From assembly GCA_963978545.1 (NCBI GenBank), contig OZ021725.1, forward strand, positions 87,838,305 through 87,902,304: a stretch of DNA of 64,000 bases. Direction: 5' to 3'. Position 1 is the stretch's first letter; each line of letters begins with the position of its first letter. The notes under the pieces are model-generated. The model searched no databases and was not told the DNA's origin. It was given only the letters and a program-made list of their open reading frames with translations. Source of the stretch: Linyphia triangularis (taxonomy: Eukaryota > Arthropoda > Arachnida > Araneae > Linyphiidae). Of the stretch, positions 32,005 to 43,093 are shown one piece after another. Made by a program: the position numbers and the translations under genes.

Positions 32005-32018
32005 TTTCCCCCTTCTTA
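32005..32018 (-). other. polypurine tract
   Basis: On the - strand, AAGAAGGGGGAAA abuts the 3' LTR. This is the plus-strand primer site expected for an LTR retrotransposon. Confidence 0.8.
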
Positions 32019-32064
32019 AAGACTGCACGTCCCGGGTAGTGAAGTCCTTAAGAGGAAAGGCAAT

Positions 32065-33667
32065 TCAATCACTTCTACTATAATATGGGGGTAGCCTATT
32101 GCAGTGTACAACTCTAGGTTTACAGGAGGGTGTCCGTTGAATCCTTACCACGACGTCGTTGATCTTCTTAAGGACCACATACGGCCCTTCCCAGTTCGTC
32201 TGGAGTTTAGGGAAGGGTCCTTTCCGACGTTTAGGGTTCCCTAACCACACCTTGTCACCTTCCTGGAATGAACGTTCCGTGGCCTTGGCATCGTAGCGGA
32301 CCTTCATGCGCTCCATTGATTCTTTCTCTGGCGAACCGATGTACGGCTTCCAAACGTGCCTGGTGATCATCTAGATATTGGATAGGCGAGGAAAGGGTGT
32401 CCGGTGGTCGTCCAAAGAGGAGGTCGCATGGTAGCCTAAGGTCTCTTCCAAAAATCATTTGAGATGGTGTATAGCCGGTGGTCTCGTGAGTAGCACTTCT
32501 GTAGGCCAAAAGGAATAGTGGAAGTTTCTGATCCCAATCTTGCTGGTTCTTGGAAACGTAAACAAGGAGAGATGATTCAGAATTGTTCTATTAAAGCGTT
32601 CGACCATTCCATCGCATTGTGGGTGCAGAGGAGTTGTACGAGTCTTTTCCATGTCGAGCAAGTCACAGCCCAGTGAAGACAGCAGAGATAAAGTTTATCC
32701 CCTGGTCGGAAGGTATCAGCAGGGGTACGCCAAATCGGGAGATCCAGTTCTGTACGAGAACTTCTGCTACGGTTGTGGCTTCCTGGTCCGGGATCGCGTA
32801 TGCTTCTGGCCACTTGCTAAAGTAGTCCATGACAACTAGGATGTATTTGTTGCCATTAGTTGTGTGAGGTAGGGGACCTAAAACGTCCAAAGCAATTCTT
32901 TCGAATGGTGCTCCCACGTTGTAACGTTGCAACTTTCCACGAGTTCGAGTCTTCGGTCCCTTCCGCGAATTGCATGCATCACAGGACTTGCACCACTTCT
33001 CCACGTGGGACTTTGCTTTGTCCCAGAAGAATCTTTCCCTGACTTTCTGAAGAGTTTTCGTGATACCAAAATGCCCTCCAGTAGAATTGCTGTGAAGTTC
33101 TTCTAGAACGTTAGTAACTCTAGAACTTGGAAGTATTAATTGCCACCGGAAGCTTTTGCAATCATCGGACTCCCATCGACGGTAGAGTACTCCATTTTTC
33201 AAGTGCAAAGAGTCCCACATAGCCCAATATCTCTTCATTGTTGGGCTATAGCGTGCAATTTCCTGCCAACTGGATTTTCCGAAAGCTGCTTCCATGAATT
33301 CAATTAGAGGTTTCAAATCCTGATCTTCGACCTGACTTTTTCGGATATTCTGATCACTCCAAGGATCCACGTCTGAAGTAGTTGACTTGGGAGTTATTTT
33401 ACGAACGGCAGATGCGGTTGTCCCAAACTTAGACTCCGCATTGGAACAAAATCGGCAATTCTCCGGACATGGTCTTCTAGAAAGAGCATCTGCATTCCCA
33501 TGGGACGTTCCCTTTCTGTGACGGATATCCATGTCGTACTCCTGTAGGCGCTGGATCCACCTTGCAGTAAGCGATGACTTTCTCCTGCCCTTCAATTTCC
33601 TGGGAAAGAACGGCGCCCACTCCCTCATTGCTGGCATCGGTATCCAGAATAAAGTCCTTGTTAACAT
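32065..33667 (-). pseudogene. gypsy pol: RNase H end and integrase, broken
   Basis: Successive - strand frames encode the end of RNase H (DIRHRKGTSHGNADALSRR), the integrase HHCC zinc finger (GGHFGITKTLQKVRERFFW ... CKSCDAC), and the catalytic core with D in ALDVLGPLP, D in PSDQG and E in DGMVERFNRT. A GPY/F-like tail follows (WEGPYVVLKKINDVVVRIQR). The frame changes near 32660, 32500 and 32370, so no continuous integrase can be made. Confidence 0.88.
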
Positions 33668-34968
33668 CGGGAAAAGCCAAAACAGGCGCGGATGTTAAAG
33701 CGTTCTTCAGTTGATTGAAGGAGTCTTCACAGTCGGCAGTCCACAGGAACTTCTGCTTGCTCTCTGTTAGTCGATGCAAAGGTCTGGCGATCTTGGAGAA
33801 TCCCTTCACAAATCTACGGTAATACGTGCACAGGCCTAGGAAGCTTCGCAATTGATGAACGTCTTGCGGTCGAGACCAAATTTGCACAGCATGGATCTTG
33901 GCTGGATCTGTGCTCACTCCATCGGATGAGATGATGTGTCCGAGATAACTGACTTTCCGCCTAAAGAGCTTACATTTTGATGGGCTAAGTTTCAAGTGGG
34001 CTTCCCTAAGTTTCAAGAACACGTTCTTTACATTTTGCAAGTGCTGATCAAAACTCCGCCCGGTGATAATGATATCGTCCAAATATACCAGACAGGTCTC
34101 GTAGGAAAGTCCTTTTAGTACAGTCTCCATTAGTCGCTCGAACGTAGCCGGTGCATTACACAAGCCAAACGGCATAACTTGAAACTGCCATAATCCTTGT
34201 CCGGTAGTGAAGGCCGTCTTCTCACGATCGTCGGGATGTATCTCCACTTGCCAGTATCCACTCTTCAAATCCAAAGTTGAAAACCACTGGTTCCCCGATA
34301 GTGTCCAAAGTGTCATCAATCCTTGGCAGAGGGTAGCTGTCCCTTTTCGTAATTTCGTTCAGCTTCCGGTAATCCACACAAAACCTGGTGGAACCATCCT
34401 TCTTTCGAACGAGTACGATTGGAGAGGCCCATGGACTTGAGGAGGGTTCAATAACTCTATTATCTTCCATTTCATGTAACAGTTTCCCGGCCTCCTCTTG
34501 TTTTGCGAAAGGAAGTCTTCGAGGATGTTGTTTAATAGGTAAATGGGTCCCAGTATCGATTCGATGTTGAGTAAGCTTTGTTCTTCCTACATCTTTCGAT
34601 GACATGGAGAAAATGTCTTGAAATTCTTTTATAAGGTTTCCGACAATCTTCTCTTGACTTCTTTCCAACCGGGAGTCCTCGAGAAGCTGGCTCACTAAAT
34701 CCGCGGGTGGTGCGGTCGGAAGCTCCTTCGATCCTCGTTCGATGCTTGTAACAGGTGTGCAAGTGGCAATTTCTTCTCCTTTCTTGATAATTCTTGTAGC
34801 ATCACCGATGTTGGCCATTCTCACATGCACCACCTCTTGAGAGAGATCCACAAGCGTCGCTCCTACTAGCACTCCTTTCGGGACGCTATTCGATGATGGG
34901 AAGTCCGTTACTCCGAATCGGAAGGCCTTCGGGAGCTCTGTTGAACCTTTTACAACCAAATCTGTCAT
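33600..34968 (-). pseudogene. gypsy pol: reverse transcriptase and RNase H start, broken
   Basis: Contains RFCVDYRKLNEITKRDSYPLP, STLDLKSGYWQVEIHPDD, MPFGLCNAPATFERLM and the catalytic YLDDIIITG, then the RNase H start DFILDTDASNEGVGAVLSQ. A frameshift lies near 34300. After KVIAY near 33580 the middle of RNase H is missing and the frame shifts, so this is an internal deletion of roughly 70 codons judged by the usual domain. Confidence 0.9.
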
Positions 34969-34986
34969 GGAGGGGATGGTGATGTC

Positions 34987-35373
34987 TTAAAGAGCTACTA
35001 TTCGATATGCACACTGCTCTTCCGAGTCCAAACCGAACAATGGAACTTCTTCTTTCCCTGTTTGAAGCTCGCCTTTCTCGAAATTCAAAGTAATTCCATT
35101 TTTCTTTAAAAAGTCCAATCCAAGAATACATGGGTCAATAATTTCAGCTACGTAAACGGTGTGAGTGTAGGTGGGAAATCCAAAAGAGATGTTGACATTT
35201 AATTTCACATGCACAGAAATTTTGTCACCAGTCACATTTTGTAGTGAAACTGAAGGCGCCGTGTAAAGAGGTTGGCTGTCCAGGCGCCGGGCTACATCCG
35301 TCCGTAAGATGGTTACATTTGCCCCTGAGTCGACTATTAGACGACAGGGAGTTCCATTGATCTTGCCCTTCAC
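34987..35373 (-). pseudogene. gypsy pol: aspartic protease
   Basis: LIVDSGANVTILR carries the catalytic Asp-Ser-Gly, and CILGLDFL is the second conserved strand. The frame ends at a stop before the reverse transcriptase frame starts. Confidence 0.85.
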
Positions 35374-35499
35374 GAATAAACTATGGTTTCCTCCTTGAAG
35401 GGATGAGATGTGATAGAGGCTGAGTGGGGCACCACCTGCTCTACACGGCGACCTCCGCCTCTCGAGATAGCCGCTCTGTAGTTTAACTGCTGAGGTTCG

Positions 35500-35617
35500 G
35501 ACGAGGGTCTGTCCCCTCTCCAGTCCAATTCAGGGCAATCACGTCTGAAATGTCATTCCCGGTTGCAGAGCCAACAAACCACTCTAGTTTTTCGATCCTT
35601 CGAGCCAGGAATATTTC
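35500..35617 (-). pseudogene. gag zinc knuckle with a nonsense codon
   Basis: On the - strand at about 35528-35575 the CCHC pattern reads CWLCNRE, stop, HFRRDC. The TGA takes the place of the glycine that normally precedes His, so a single base change truncates gag inside the nucleic-acid-binding motif. Confidence 0.7.
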
Positions 35618-36854
35618 TCATAATTCGCTCCATCTTGTTTTCCAGTTCTTGAAACTTCTTCGTGAAAAGTTCAGAGGAATCGTCTGCCAATGTTCCACGT
35701 ACGAAACGCCGATCTTTTCTAGAAGTTGCTGTGCGGCTTCTTCTCTCATGGCATAGACGAGGGTGGACTTCAGATCTTTGCTGTCTGACATCCTGGTAGC
35801 TTGCTGTATGTCGGTATCTTTGATGGCATCCACGAAATACTGAAGAGACAGGTTATCTCGTACGTCCGAGGGACAGTCTGGGAAAGCGAGGAGCGACAGT
35901 CTTTCTATAATATCCGATGCCAATTCTTGAAGAGTTTCATTGGCCTTCTGCTGTCTCACTTTCAATTGCAGTCTGTTGTAATCCTTTAGATGCTGCTCCC
36001 CAAACCTTAACTCCAACGCACTTGCCAGCGCCACGAATTCTCCCCGCTTCTCTTCAGGTAGTGTCTGTAAAATGTCAGCAGCTTCACCTCGAAGAGATGC
36101 TGCGAGATGGAATGCCTTCGAAGTATCGTCCCAACCATTCGCAGAAGCAATAATTTCAAACTGCGTTTGATAAACGCGCCAAGACGACCTCCCATCAAAA
36201 GTGGCTACTTTGATGTTGGAACGTGGCGAAACATTATCCCATTTAGGCGTTGCAACGGTCATAGCTTCCCCCGTTTCAATTTTCCGTAGCCTTTCTTCAA
36301 CAGCGTCATGAAACTTTTCCTGTTCCTCTTTCATGGTGGAAACCTTTTCTTCGATTTCATTCCTCACAGTCACAAGATCTTCTTTCATTGTAGAAACCTT
36401 TTCTCCCAAGCTGTCAACTTTCCCATTAACCGCCTCAAAACTCTCACTGATTTCTTTTCTTACTTCACTCAGAACCTCTTCTTTTACCGATTGTAGAACA
36501 CTTGTAGTAGTCTCTATTATCGTAGATTCCACCATTGTAGCTAGTTCGGATTGCATTTCTTCTTTAATCTCAATTATAGCTGCTGATGTGGATTCTCGGA
36601 AGGTGGCGATTGCAGCGGCGAGTTCGGCATTTGTCGTTTTTTGACGGGCTTGACCAGCGGCGATTGTAGCGACGAGTTCGGAATTTGTCGTTTCTTGACG
36701 GGCTTGACCAGCGGCGATTGTAGCAGCGAGTTCGGCATTTGTCGTTTCTTGACGGGCTTGACCAGCGGCGATTGTAGCAGCGAGTTCGGCATTTGTCGTT
36801 TCTTGACGGGCTTGACCAGCGGCGGTTGATTCTTGTCCGGCTTTTATTCAGCAA
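35618..36854 (-). pseudogene. gypsy gag with an 18-residue tandem repeat
   Basis: The open frame from 36556 to 35618 is alpha-helical and charged, followed by a capsid-like segment (WRVYQTQFEIIA, AASLRGEAADILQTLP). The same frame continues upstream through about 3.5 copies of AATIAAGQARQETTNAEL, encoded by a 54-bp repeat at 36610-36830. The likely true start, near 36909, is cut off by a stop and frame change near 36845. The C-terminal end shifts frame near 35690. Confidence 0.75.
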
Positions 36855-36923
36855 TCATTTCCATTAATTGTTTCATTTGGTCTTCCATCATTCCTCTAGT
36901 TGTCGGCATTCAAAATTACGAGA

Positions 36924-36941
36924 TCCCACTTCTGACACCAC
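36924..36941 (-). other. primer binding site
   Basis: On the - strand, TGGTGTCAGAAGTGGGAT follows the 5' LTR. It begins TGG, complementary to a tRNA CCA end, and is the common primer site of many metazoan gypsy elements (probably tRNA-Leu). Confidence 0.75.
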
Positions 36942-37397
36942 TGTTATGAATTTTTCCACTGAGGCAATGATGGCACAGTTTTCACGATTTAAAAATATTT
37001 ATTCTCTCTTCAGAAAACTCGCAAAATTTATTCACAGGCAACAGTTTAATTACTCTCAAGCTTCAACGAAAATAACTTCGAATTCAGCGATTATACAAGC
37101 TCACTCCAATAGGTAAACAAAGCGATCAGCTTTCAACGAAGTCCGAAGTCAATCTGAAAACTTTCCCGAACTACGGTCATTAAATACTTGGCGCGAGAGA
37201 ATATTCCCGAAATTTCCAGCCAATTCGTCGGAAAAGAAACGTCTCGAATTTTCTCGATTTGCTTTAGGTGTTGCCACCTTTTCCTAACCTGTATAATCGC
37301 TGTTAATAAAAAAATAAAACAAGATAAAAATAAATTACAATAGAATTTTAAAATAATACGTCACTATTTACACTATATACAGACAATCTGTGCAACA
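36942..37397 (-). repeat. 5' LTR of the gypsy element
   Basis: 456 bp counterpart of 31550-32004. Confidence 0.92.
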
Positions 37398-37531
37398 ATA
37401 CATTGAGACAAGCTTACTTGAACTCATTGATAAGCTGCTGCTACAGGCGACTAAAGCGACTATTTTTGAGGCAAGGCTACTACGGTGACTTTCTTCGACA
37501 TAATTGGCCTAAAAGTTACCTTTTCAGCTAA

Positions 37532-38893
37532 ATATTGTTACTTTTTGAAATAATCGGCGACTATTTTTGGAAGAAAATCGGTATTTTTATTTACAGTTAA
37601 AAACTTGGGGGAAACGAGTGTGGCCATGACGTTAAAGTAGGAGGTATATGTTCTTTAGCTCTGTGGCTTCCACCAATGATGTCACACTTATAGAGCTTGA
37701 TAGAATCTGAACTGAAGAGGATTGAACCTTTTTCTTCAAGAGAACTATTTCTGCTTTTATTGGCCGACCAAACGGTAATGGTTAGCGTACTAGCTTCTAG
37801 ACCGCGAGGTTGCGGGTTCGAGTCCCGTGTTAGGCATGGGTGTTTGTAAATGTATGTCGCCCCTTGCTCGCTAACGCTCGCCAACCCCCAAACACCTAGC
37901 TGCGCTCGGATTAAACGGCTTTGCCGCTCGAATTTGTGGTTAAAACATCTTGCTGCGCTCGAATAGGTTTGCCAGCCATAAAAAATGTAACCAAATTTTT
38001 ATAACTTTAATGGAAGGCCTAATAGAGAAAACGCCCAAATTGCAAGTTTCATAATAGAAAGTTAAATATACTATCCGCCAACATTCTGACTTAAAACTTC
38101 ATTAGTTATGCCCTTACATTGAAGTCCCAATATCTTTTATTTATTCTGATAAGTTGCCCCGTTAGAGAACGACGTCCAACGCAAAGCATTTTCTGGATAG
38201 AAATACTTAATAATTACTCTAATACAAAAATGCTTCAGAAAAACAGAAAAAATCTACTTTGAAAAGAAGAGTTTAAAAAGAGCTTTAAAATTAGCAACGG
38301 TTGGTTGGTTGAACTCCCGAGCAGCTGGTTTGTTTACTTAAGGATGTTGCCATTCTTATATTCAAAATCATTGAGGCTTTGTAGTAGCTTAATGATGAAA
38401 AATATTGAAATTTAACTAATTAATGAAGTGTTAATAAATTATTTTGGCACGTTTTGGCAAATCTACAGCTTATTTCCTTTAAAATGACACCTTGATCATT
38501 GAAATTGGTTGAGCAGTTTAGGCGGACGGACTAACCCCAAAAAACATATTGCCTATTAAATATATAGATATTGTTACTTTTTGAAATAATCGGCGACTAT
38601 TTTTGGAAGAAAATCGGTATTTTTATTTACAGTTAAAAACTTGGGGGAAACGAGTGTGGCCATGACGTTAAAGTAGGAGGTATATGTTCTTTAGCTCTGT
38701 GGCTTCCACCAATGATGTCACACTTATAGAGCTTGATAGAATCTGAACTGAAGAGGATTGAACCTTTTTCTTCAAGAGAACTATTTCTGCTTTTATTGGC
38801 CGACCAAACGGTAATGGTTAGCGTACTAGCTTCTAGACCGCGAGGTTGCGGGTTCGAGTCCCGTGTTAGGCATGGGTGTTTGTAAATGTATGT
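37532..38893. repeat. 710-bp insert between perfect 326-bp direct repeats
   Basis: 37532-37857 and 38568-38893 read identically (offset 1036), both ending inside a SINE at TGTAAATGTATGT. The left copy is cut there by the insert (CGCCCCTTGCTCGCTAACGC ...), while the right copy continues into the rest of the SINE. The insert 37858-38567 ends GGCGGACGGACTAACCCC then TATTAAATATATAG and looks like a non-autonomous transposon. Confidence 0.85.
37763..37857 (+). mobile_element. tRNA-derived SINE, copy 2 (truncated)
   Basis: GCCGACCAAACGGTAATGGTTAGCG with B box GGTTCGAGTCCC. Stops at ATGTATGT where the insert begins. Confidence 0.88.
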
Positions 38894-38978
38894 TGGCTTG
38901 TCTAAGGACGAATGTTTCGGCGCAATATAGCCCTCTTGTTGCTGACGGCATCGGATAATCGGAAAATAACCAACCAAT
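38799..38978 (+). mobile_element. tRNA-derived SINE, copy 3
   Basis: Duplicate of copy 2 with its 3' half present, ending GGAAAATAACCAACCAA. The A box has lost one base (GGTAATGGTTAGCG against GGTATAGTGGTTAGCG). Confidence 0.9.
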
Positions 38979-39149
38979 CTGCTTTTATTGGTTGTGTGGT
39001 GAATCACTTACTTTTGCGATGCATATTTCAGAAGTTACATAAACAGCGTTTTGATCAAACCAATACTTAATGATCACGTGACCCTCTAACGCCGGCACAC
39101 TATTTTGGATTTGCAACGGAAGTGACTGTCTTTTATTATTCTGATACTA

Positions 39150-39450
39150 TACGGTATGTACGGCAAAGGATAAGCTCCGCGTTTTTTGTTTCTCGACAGG
39201 GGAGGAGTTTTAATATTATGCTTGTGCAACAATGAACCTTTTAGCGAGCATGCTATTGAATATTATTTGATTCAAAGCGACTTCTAACAAGCCTAGAACC
39301 CTGAAATTTTCAACATAACCAGTTTTAGCCTGCTACTTATAAACAATAATGTTAAACATTTGTGCAGTTTTTTTTTACTTTTGTTAATTTTTTACTCTGC
39401 GACTTCTAATAGGCGTACAAGACGGGTTTCCGCAAAGCAGAGTGACGCAG
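39150..39450. mobile_element. fold-back arm fragment
   Basis: TTTCTCGACAGGGGAGGAG, GCGACTTCTAACAAGCCTAG, AAATTTTCAACATAACC and GACGGGTTTCCGCAAAGC resemble the arm modules of 5294-6800. Confidence 0.5.
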
Positions 39451-39927
39451 CTAGTTCAAAATATAGTTTTTCAGAATTGTCACACTATTAATTTTATTAT
39501 TTGAGAAACTATTTTGGCTACTCTTTTTACATCTCACTGAGGCTACTAAAGCAACTATTTTCGATATTAAGCTGTTGCAGTCCTGAATGATGTGAAAACC
39601 GGTTTTATTACGCTCTGATTGGAACGATGTGTAGCTGATTTGGGGTTTTAGTAGTAGCTGGGGTACAACATTTCTTTAGCAAAAAAGCTAAAATCACAAT
39701 TTTCATTTTATTATTTTGCTAAAATGATAACGAAATCCATTACTCGGGATGTTTAATTTAACGCAAAGCACCTTTTTGTTATAAAATCATAATTAACTTT
39801 AAATATAGGGTTTCCGCACATATGGAAAGTCAGGGAATGTCATGAATTTAGATATTTGGTAAATTTTGTCATGGTAAAGCAGTGAATTTCATGGATTTCT
39901 AAACATCTTTAGTAAAAATCACGTGGC

Positions 39928-40106
39928 GCCGACCAAACGGTATAGTGGTTAGCGTGCTAGCTTCTAAACCGCGAGGTTGCGGGTTCGAGTCCCGTGTTAG
40001 GCATGGGTGTTTGTAAATGTATGTTGGCTTGTCTAATGACGAATGTTTCGGCGCATTATAGCCCTCGTGTTGTTGACGGCGCCAGATAATCTGAATACAA
40101 CCAACC
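39928..40106 (+). mobile_element. tRNA-derived SINE, copy 4, with target duplication
   Basis: Flanked by the exact 14-bp repeat AAAAATCACGTGGC (39914-39927 and 40107-40120). A box TAGTGGTTAGCGTGC, B box GGTTCGAGTCCC. A complete, datable insertion. Confidence 0.95.
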
Positions 40107-40199
40107 AAAAATCACGTGGCTATGACGTCATAAACGCCGATCGCTATTCATATTTACTTCGATGACAGGGGTCCCAGACCTGCGCCAAATACAAAAATC

Positions 40200-41240
40200 T
40201 GATCCAAATGCTTTATTTTAACCATATTTGCGCCAGAACGCGATTTTTTTTTTTTGTCCGTCGAAATTCGATATTGTTCACCGCTGTAATATCGCTATTG
40301 TTGAGAAATATTCCGGTATATTCGGCGCTAACGCTGATATTTACGTTGGTGTATTTATTTTCTACAAGTGCTACAATGATTTGCGACGCTAATGCTGACA
40401 TTATTGTCAAGTTTTACGTTGTTATGACGATCATTTTCGTCGAGTCTTTCATCGATATGTTGAGAATTGCTCCAATTAATTCGACGTTAGTGCTGATATT
40501 TTCTTTGGTATGATGGTAATTATTGCCGAGTGCTACGATATTGCAATAGCCGAAATTTGCACCGATATTACTTAGAAAATGTCGAATTTACTGCGATGAT
40601 TTGCTACGGTGATGCAGACATTATTGCTAATTATTGTGATGGTCATTTTCGTCGAGTGTTTCACCAATATATTAGAGCTGTTGTTGATAATTGCTCCGGT
40701 TTATTCGGCGCTATTGCTGATATTTTCGTTGGTGTGACGGTCATTTTCGAAGAGTGCTGCTCTTTTGTTAACATCCAATATTATCGAATCTTGCACAAGC
40801 ATTACCGAGAAAATGTCAATATTTAAGACATTTGTGCCAATATGTACAATTTTACGATGACCATTTCTGCTGAGTCTTCAACTTACGTAATATCCTCTGT
40901 CTAGATTTTCGACGGTATTGTAAGCGCTATCGCTAATATTTGCGCAAGTTTGGTAGTCATTTTTGATGAAGTTAACAATGATGTAATAGCAGCTACTGCC
41001 AAGATTTGTAATACTGTTTGGTGGCTTAAAAAAATTGCGATATTACTGGGATTTTGCGCCGATATTACCGAGATTGCGATGGTACGGTGGGTGCTATCCC
41101 CAATATTTACGTTGGTGTTATAGTCGTTTTCGCCAAGGTCTATGGTAAAGTAATAGCAGCTATTGCCGAGATTTGCGACGCCGATTTGGTGACATTCGTC
41201 TCGGTATTTCTGCTTCAAATTTTTTTTTTCTACTGCAAAA
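40200..41240. repeat. degenerate tandem repeat, unit probably about 75-80 bp
   Basis: Variants of CGGCGCTAACGCTGATATTTACGTTGGTG recur near 40320, 40480, 40700, 40925 and 41085. CATTTTCGTCGAG variants recur between them. The long open frames here come from the repeat's composition, not from a gene. Confidence 0.6.
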
Positions 41241-41450
41241 TTTACTTTTCTGCTCCGATTTTCTGTGTGTGTGTGCTACAAAAGTTGCTTTTACATGCTA
41301 CTATGGGCTTTTTTTCCTGCTACTAAACTTGTTTTTACCTGCTCCTATAGTAATTTTTTCTGCTCCAAAACTTAATTTTACCTGCTCCGAAAGGCATTTT
41401 TCCTGCTCCAAAACTTGATTTTACCTGCTCTAAAAACTGCTCCAAATCTT
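41200..41450. repeat. 'CTGCTCCAAAACTTGATTTTAC' short tandem repeat
   Basis: Several degenerate copies of TTTTCCTGCTCCAAAACTTG ATTTTACC in a row, ending TGGGAGCCCTGG. Confidence 0.6.
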
Positions 41451-41825
41451 TCTGAGTGAGTGGGAGCCCTGGATGATTCATCTGCTTTTTTATTTACCTT
41501 TTTGATAGAAACAACAGTCATAGTTAAAAACCGCGGCCAATGAAAAGAATTTCTGAACTCCAAACTTGTGACATCACACAAGTAGGTATCGCTGAAAAAA
41601 AATAATTCATAATGTAAGAATTGAAATAAACTGATTTGATAATCTTTACGTTTGATATATTTGTCTCAGGGTGGCTACAGAACCGGGAATTCTGGGAAAT
41701 GTTTGGTTCACTCTTCTGGAAATGTCAGAGAATTTCGTAAAATTACTCTTTAATCAGGGAGTTTTAAAATGTATGAGTTTCCCTTCTCGCATTCCCCGTG
41801 CGGGTGCTGACGTCTTATATTACTT

Positions 41826-42330
41826 AGAATCCCGGCCGCCTGCGCCTTGTTGATAAAAAAAATCTTCAATCTGACTGCATCCTTTTCAGACATGATTATT
41901 TTTCTACTTGCCTTGCTTGTCAACAGAATATATTAGAACCCTAATTATTTACGTATTATTTCTGTTTGATTTTTAGTTATCTTATAACCTAGAAGCCCGG
42001 CCACCAGCGCGTTATTGTTTAAAAAAATATCTTGAAACTTCAGTTTGACTGGATCCTTTGCAGGTATGATTATTTTTAACTTTGCCTTGCGTTTTTTGTA
42101 TACAAAATATATGAGAACCCTGATTACTTACATATTACTTGTAAGATTTTTACTCATTTTATAACTTAGAAGTGTGGCTGCGTGCATTCTTATTGTGGAA
42201 AAGAAATCCTTCAACTTCAATCTGACTGCATCCTTTACAAACATGATTAATTTTCTTCTTGCCTTGTGTTTTTTGTCAACAGAATATATTAGAAGCCTAA
42301 TATTTTAAATTGATTCCACTAGATTTTTTC
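41826..42330. repeat. three-unit tandem repeat, 165-177 bp
   Basis: Units start AGAATCCCGGCCGCCTGCG (41826), AGAAGCCCGGCCACCAGCG (41991) and AGAAGTGTGGCTGCGTGC (42168). Each contains CAATCTGACTGCATCCTTT (or a close variant) and CAGAATATATTAGAA. Confidence 0.75.
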
Positions 42331-42464
42331 GGTTTTATTAACCCTTTAACCGCGCTGTTTTACAGAAGTGTAATAAATCTACAGGCATCCATAAGCGAGA
42401 AAGCTTAAATCCTGTACTTGATTTTTTTTTTTGTATGACATTTTATTACGCACAATTAACTGAA

Positions 42465-42466
<2 letters not shown>

Positions 42467-42514
<48 letters not shown>
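42467..42514. repeat. (TA)n microsatellite
   Basis: About 24 uninterrupted AT dinucleotides. Confidence 0.98.
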
Positions 42515-42518
<4 letters not shown>

Positions 42519-43093
42519 ATCACTTATCTGTGTAATATTATGGTGCAAAATTAACCGTTATTTTCTTTTTCGTTTTTTGAATTATAACGTCGGCATAGGT
42601 GCACATCAGGGAATTTTCTGGAAATCAGAAAAATGTTACGGAATTTTGTTTCTCAATATTTTTAATGCGATTTCGTGAATCATAGAAAATCATTTGCTTC
42701 AGTCTTGGAAAGTCATGAATTTGGGACATTTTAATTTGGCAGAAACCCTGTAATTAAAAGCTGTTTTATATCAAAATCAATTTGAAAAATACTTGTCACC
42801 CTTCAACTTACTTGTTCTTTAAAGTCGATGACTAACTTTGGGATAGTAGAAAACGAATAAAAAAAATTACGATTCTGCGCATTTTGTGTCAAAATGTTTT
42901 AACAAAAAAGCTAATACACATTTTCTGATTTTAGCATTTACGAAACTTCTTAAGCATTTTGCTAAAAAATCACCCACAGCCTAATTCCCTGGTTAGAACT
43001 CTTATAGTATCTGTGGTTAGAAAATTAAAATATTAGTTAAATACGCTTATTTCCTTTTTGTTATCAACATATATTTAAGTTTAATACAAAACT

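Larger units (their letters stand above)
31546..37401 (-). mobile_element. Ty3/gypsy LTR retrotransposon provirus, full length but disabled
   Basis: Two LTRs (31550-32004 and 36942-37397) flanked by the target duplication ATAC (31546-31549, 37398-37401). On the - strand the order is LTR, primer site, gag, protease, reverse transcriptase, RNase H, integrase, polypurine tract, LTR, which is Ty3/gypsy order. The LTRs differ at only a handful of positions, so insertion is recent, yet the reading frames carry stops, frameshifts and a deletion. It must have inserted already broken and been copied in trans, or have decayed fast, unless the sequence has errors. Confidence 0.92.

Noticed and set aside
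32619..36644. + strand frames across the provirus
   Set aside because: Shadows of the - strand gag-pol coding region.
37532..38893. The 326-bp repeats as LTRs of a small retrotransposon
   Set aside because: They contain a SINE and lack TG/CA ends, primer site and polypurine tract; the SINE continues beyond the right copy only.
37597..40108. Frames reading YIYKHPCLTRDSNPQPRGLEA on the - strand
   Set aside because: These are the reverse strand of the tRNA-derived SINE head, seen wherever the SINE occurs.
40208..41218. Several 90-105 residue frames on both strands
   Set aside because: They come from the degenerate tandem repeat at 40.2-41.2 kb; frames on both strands at once are a composition effect.
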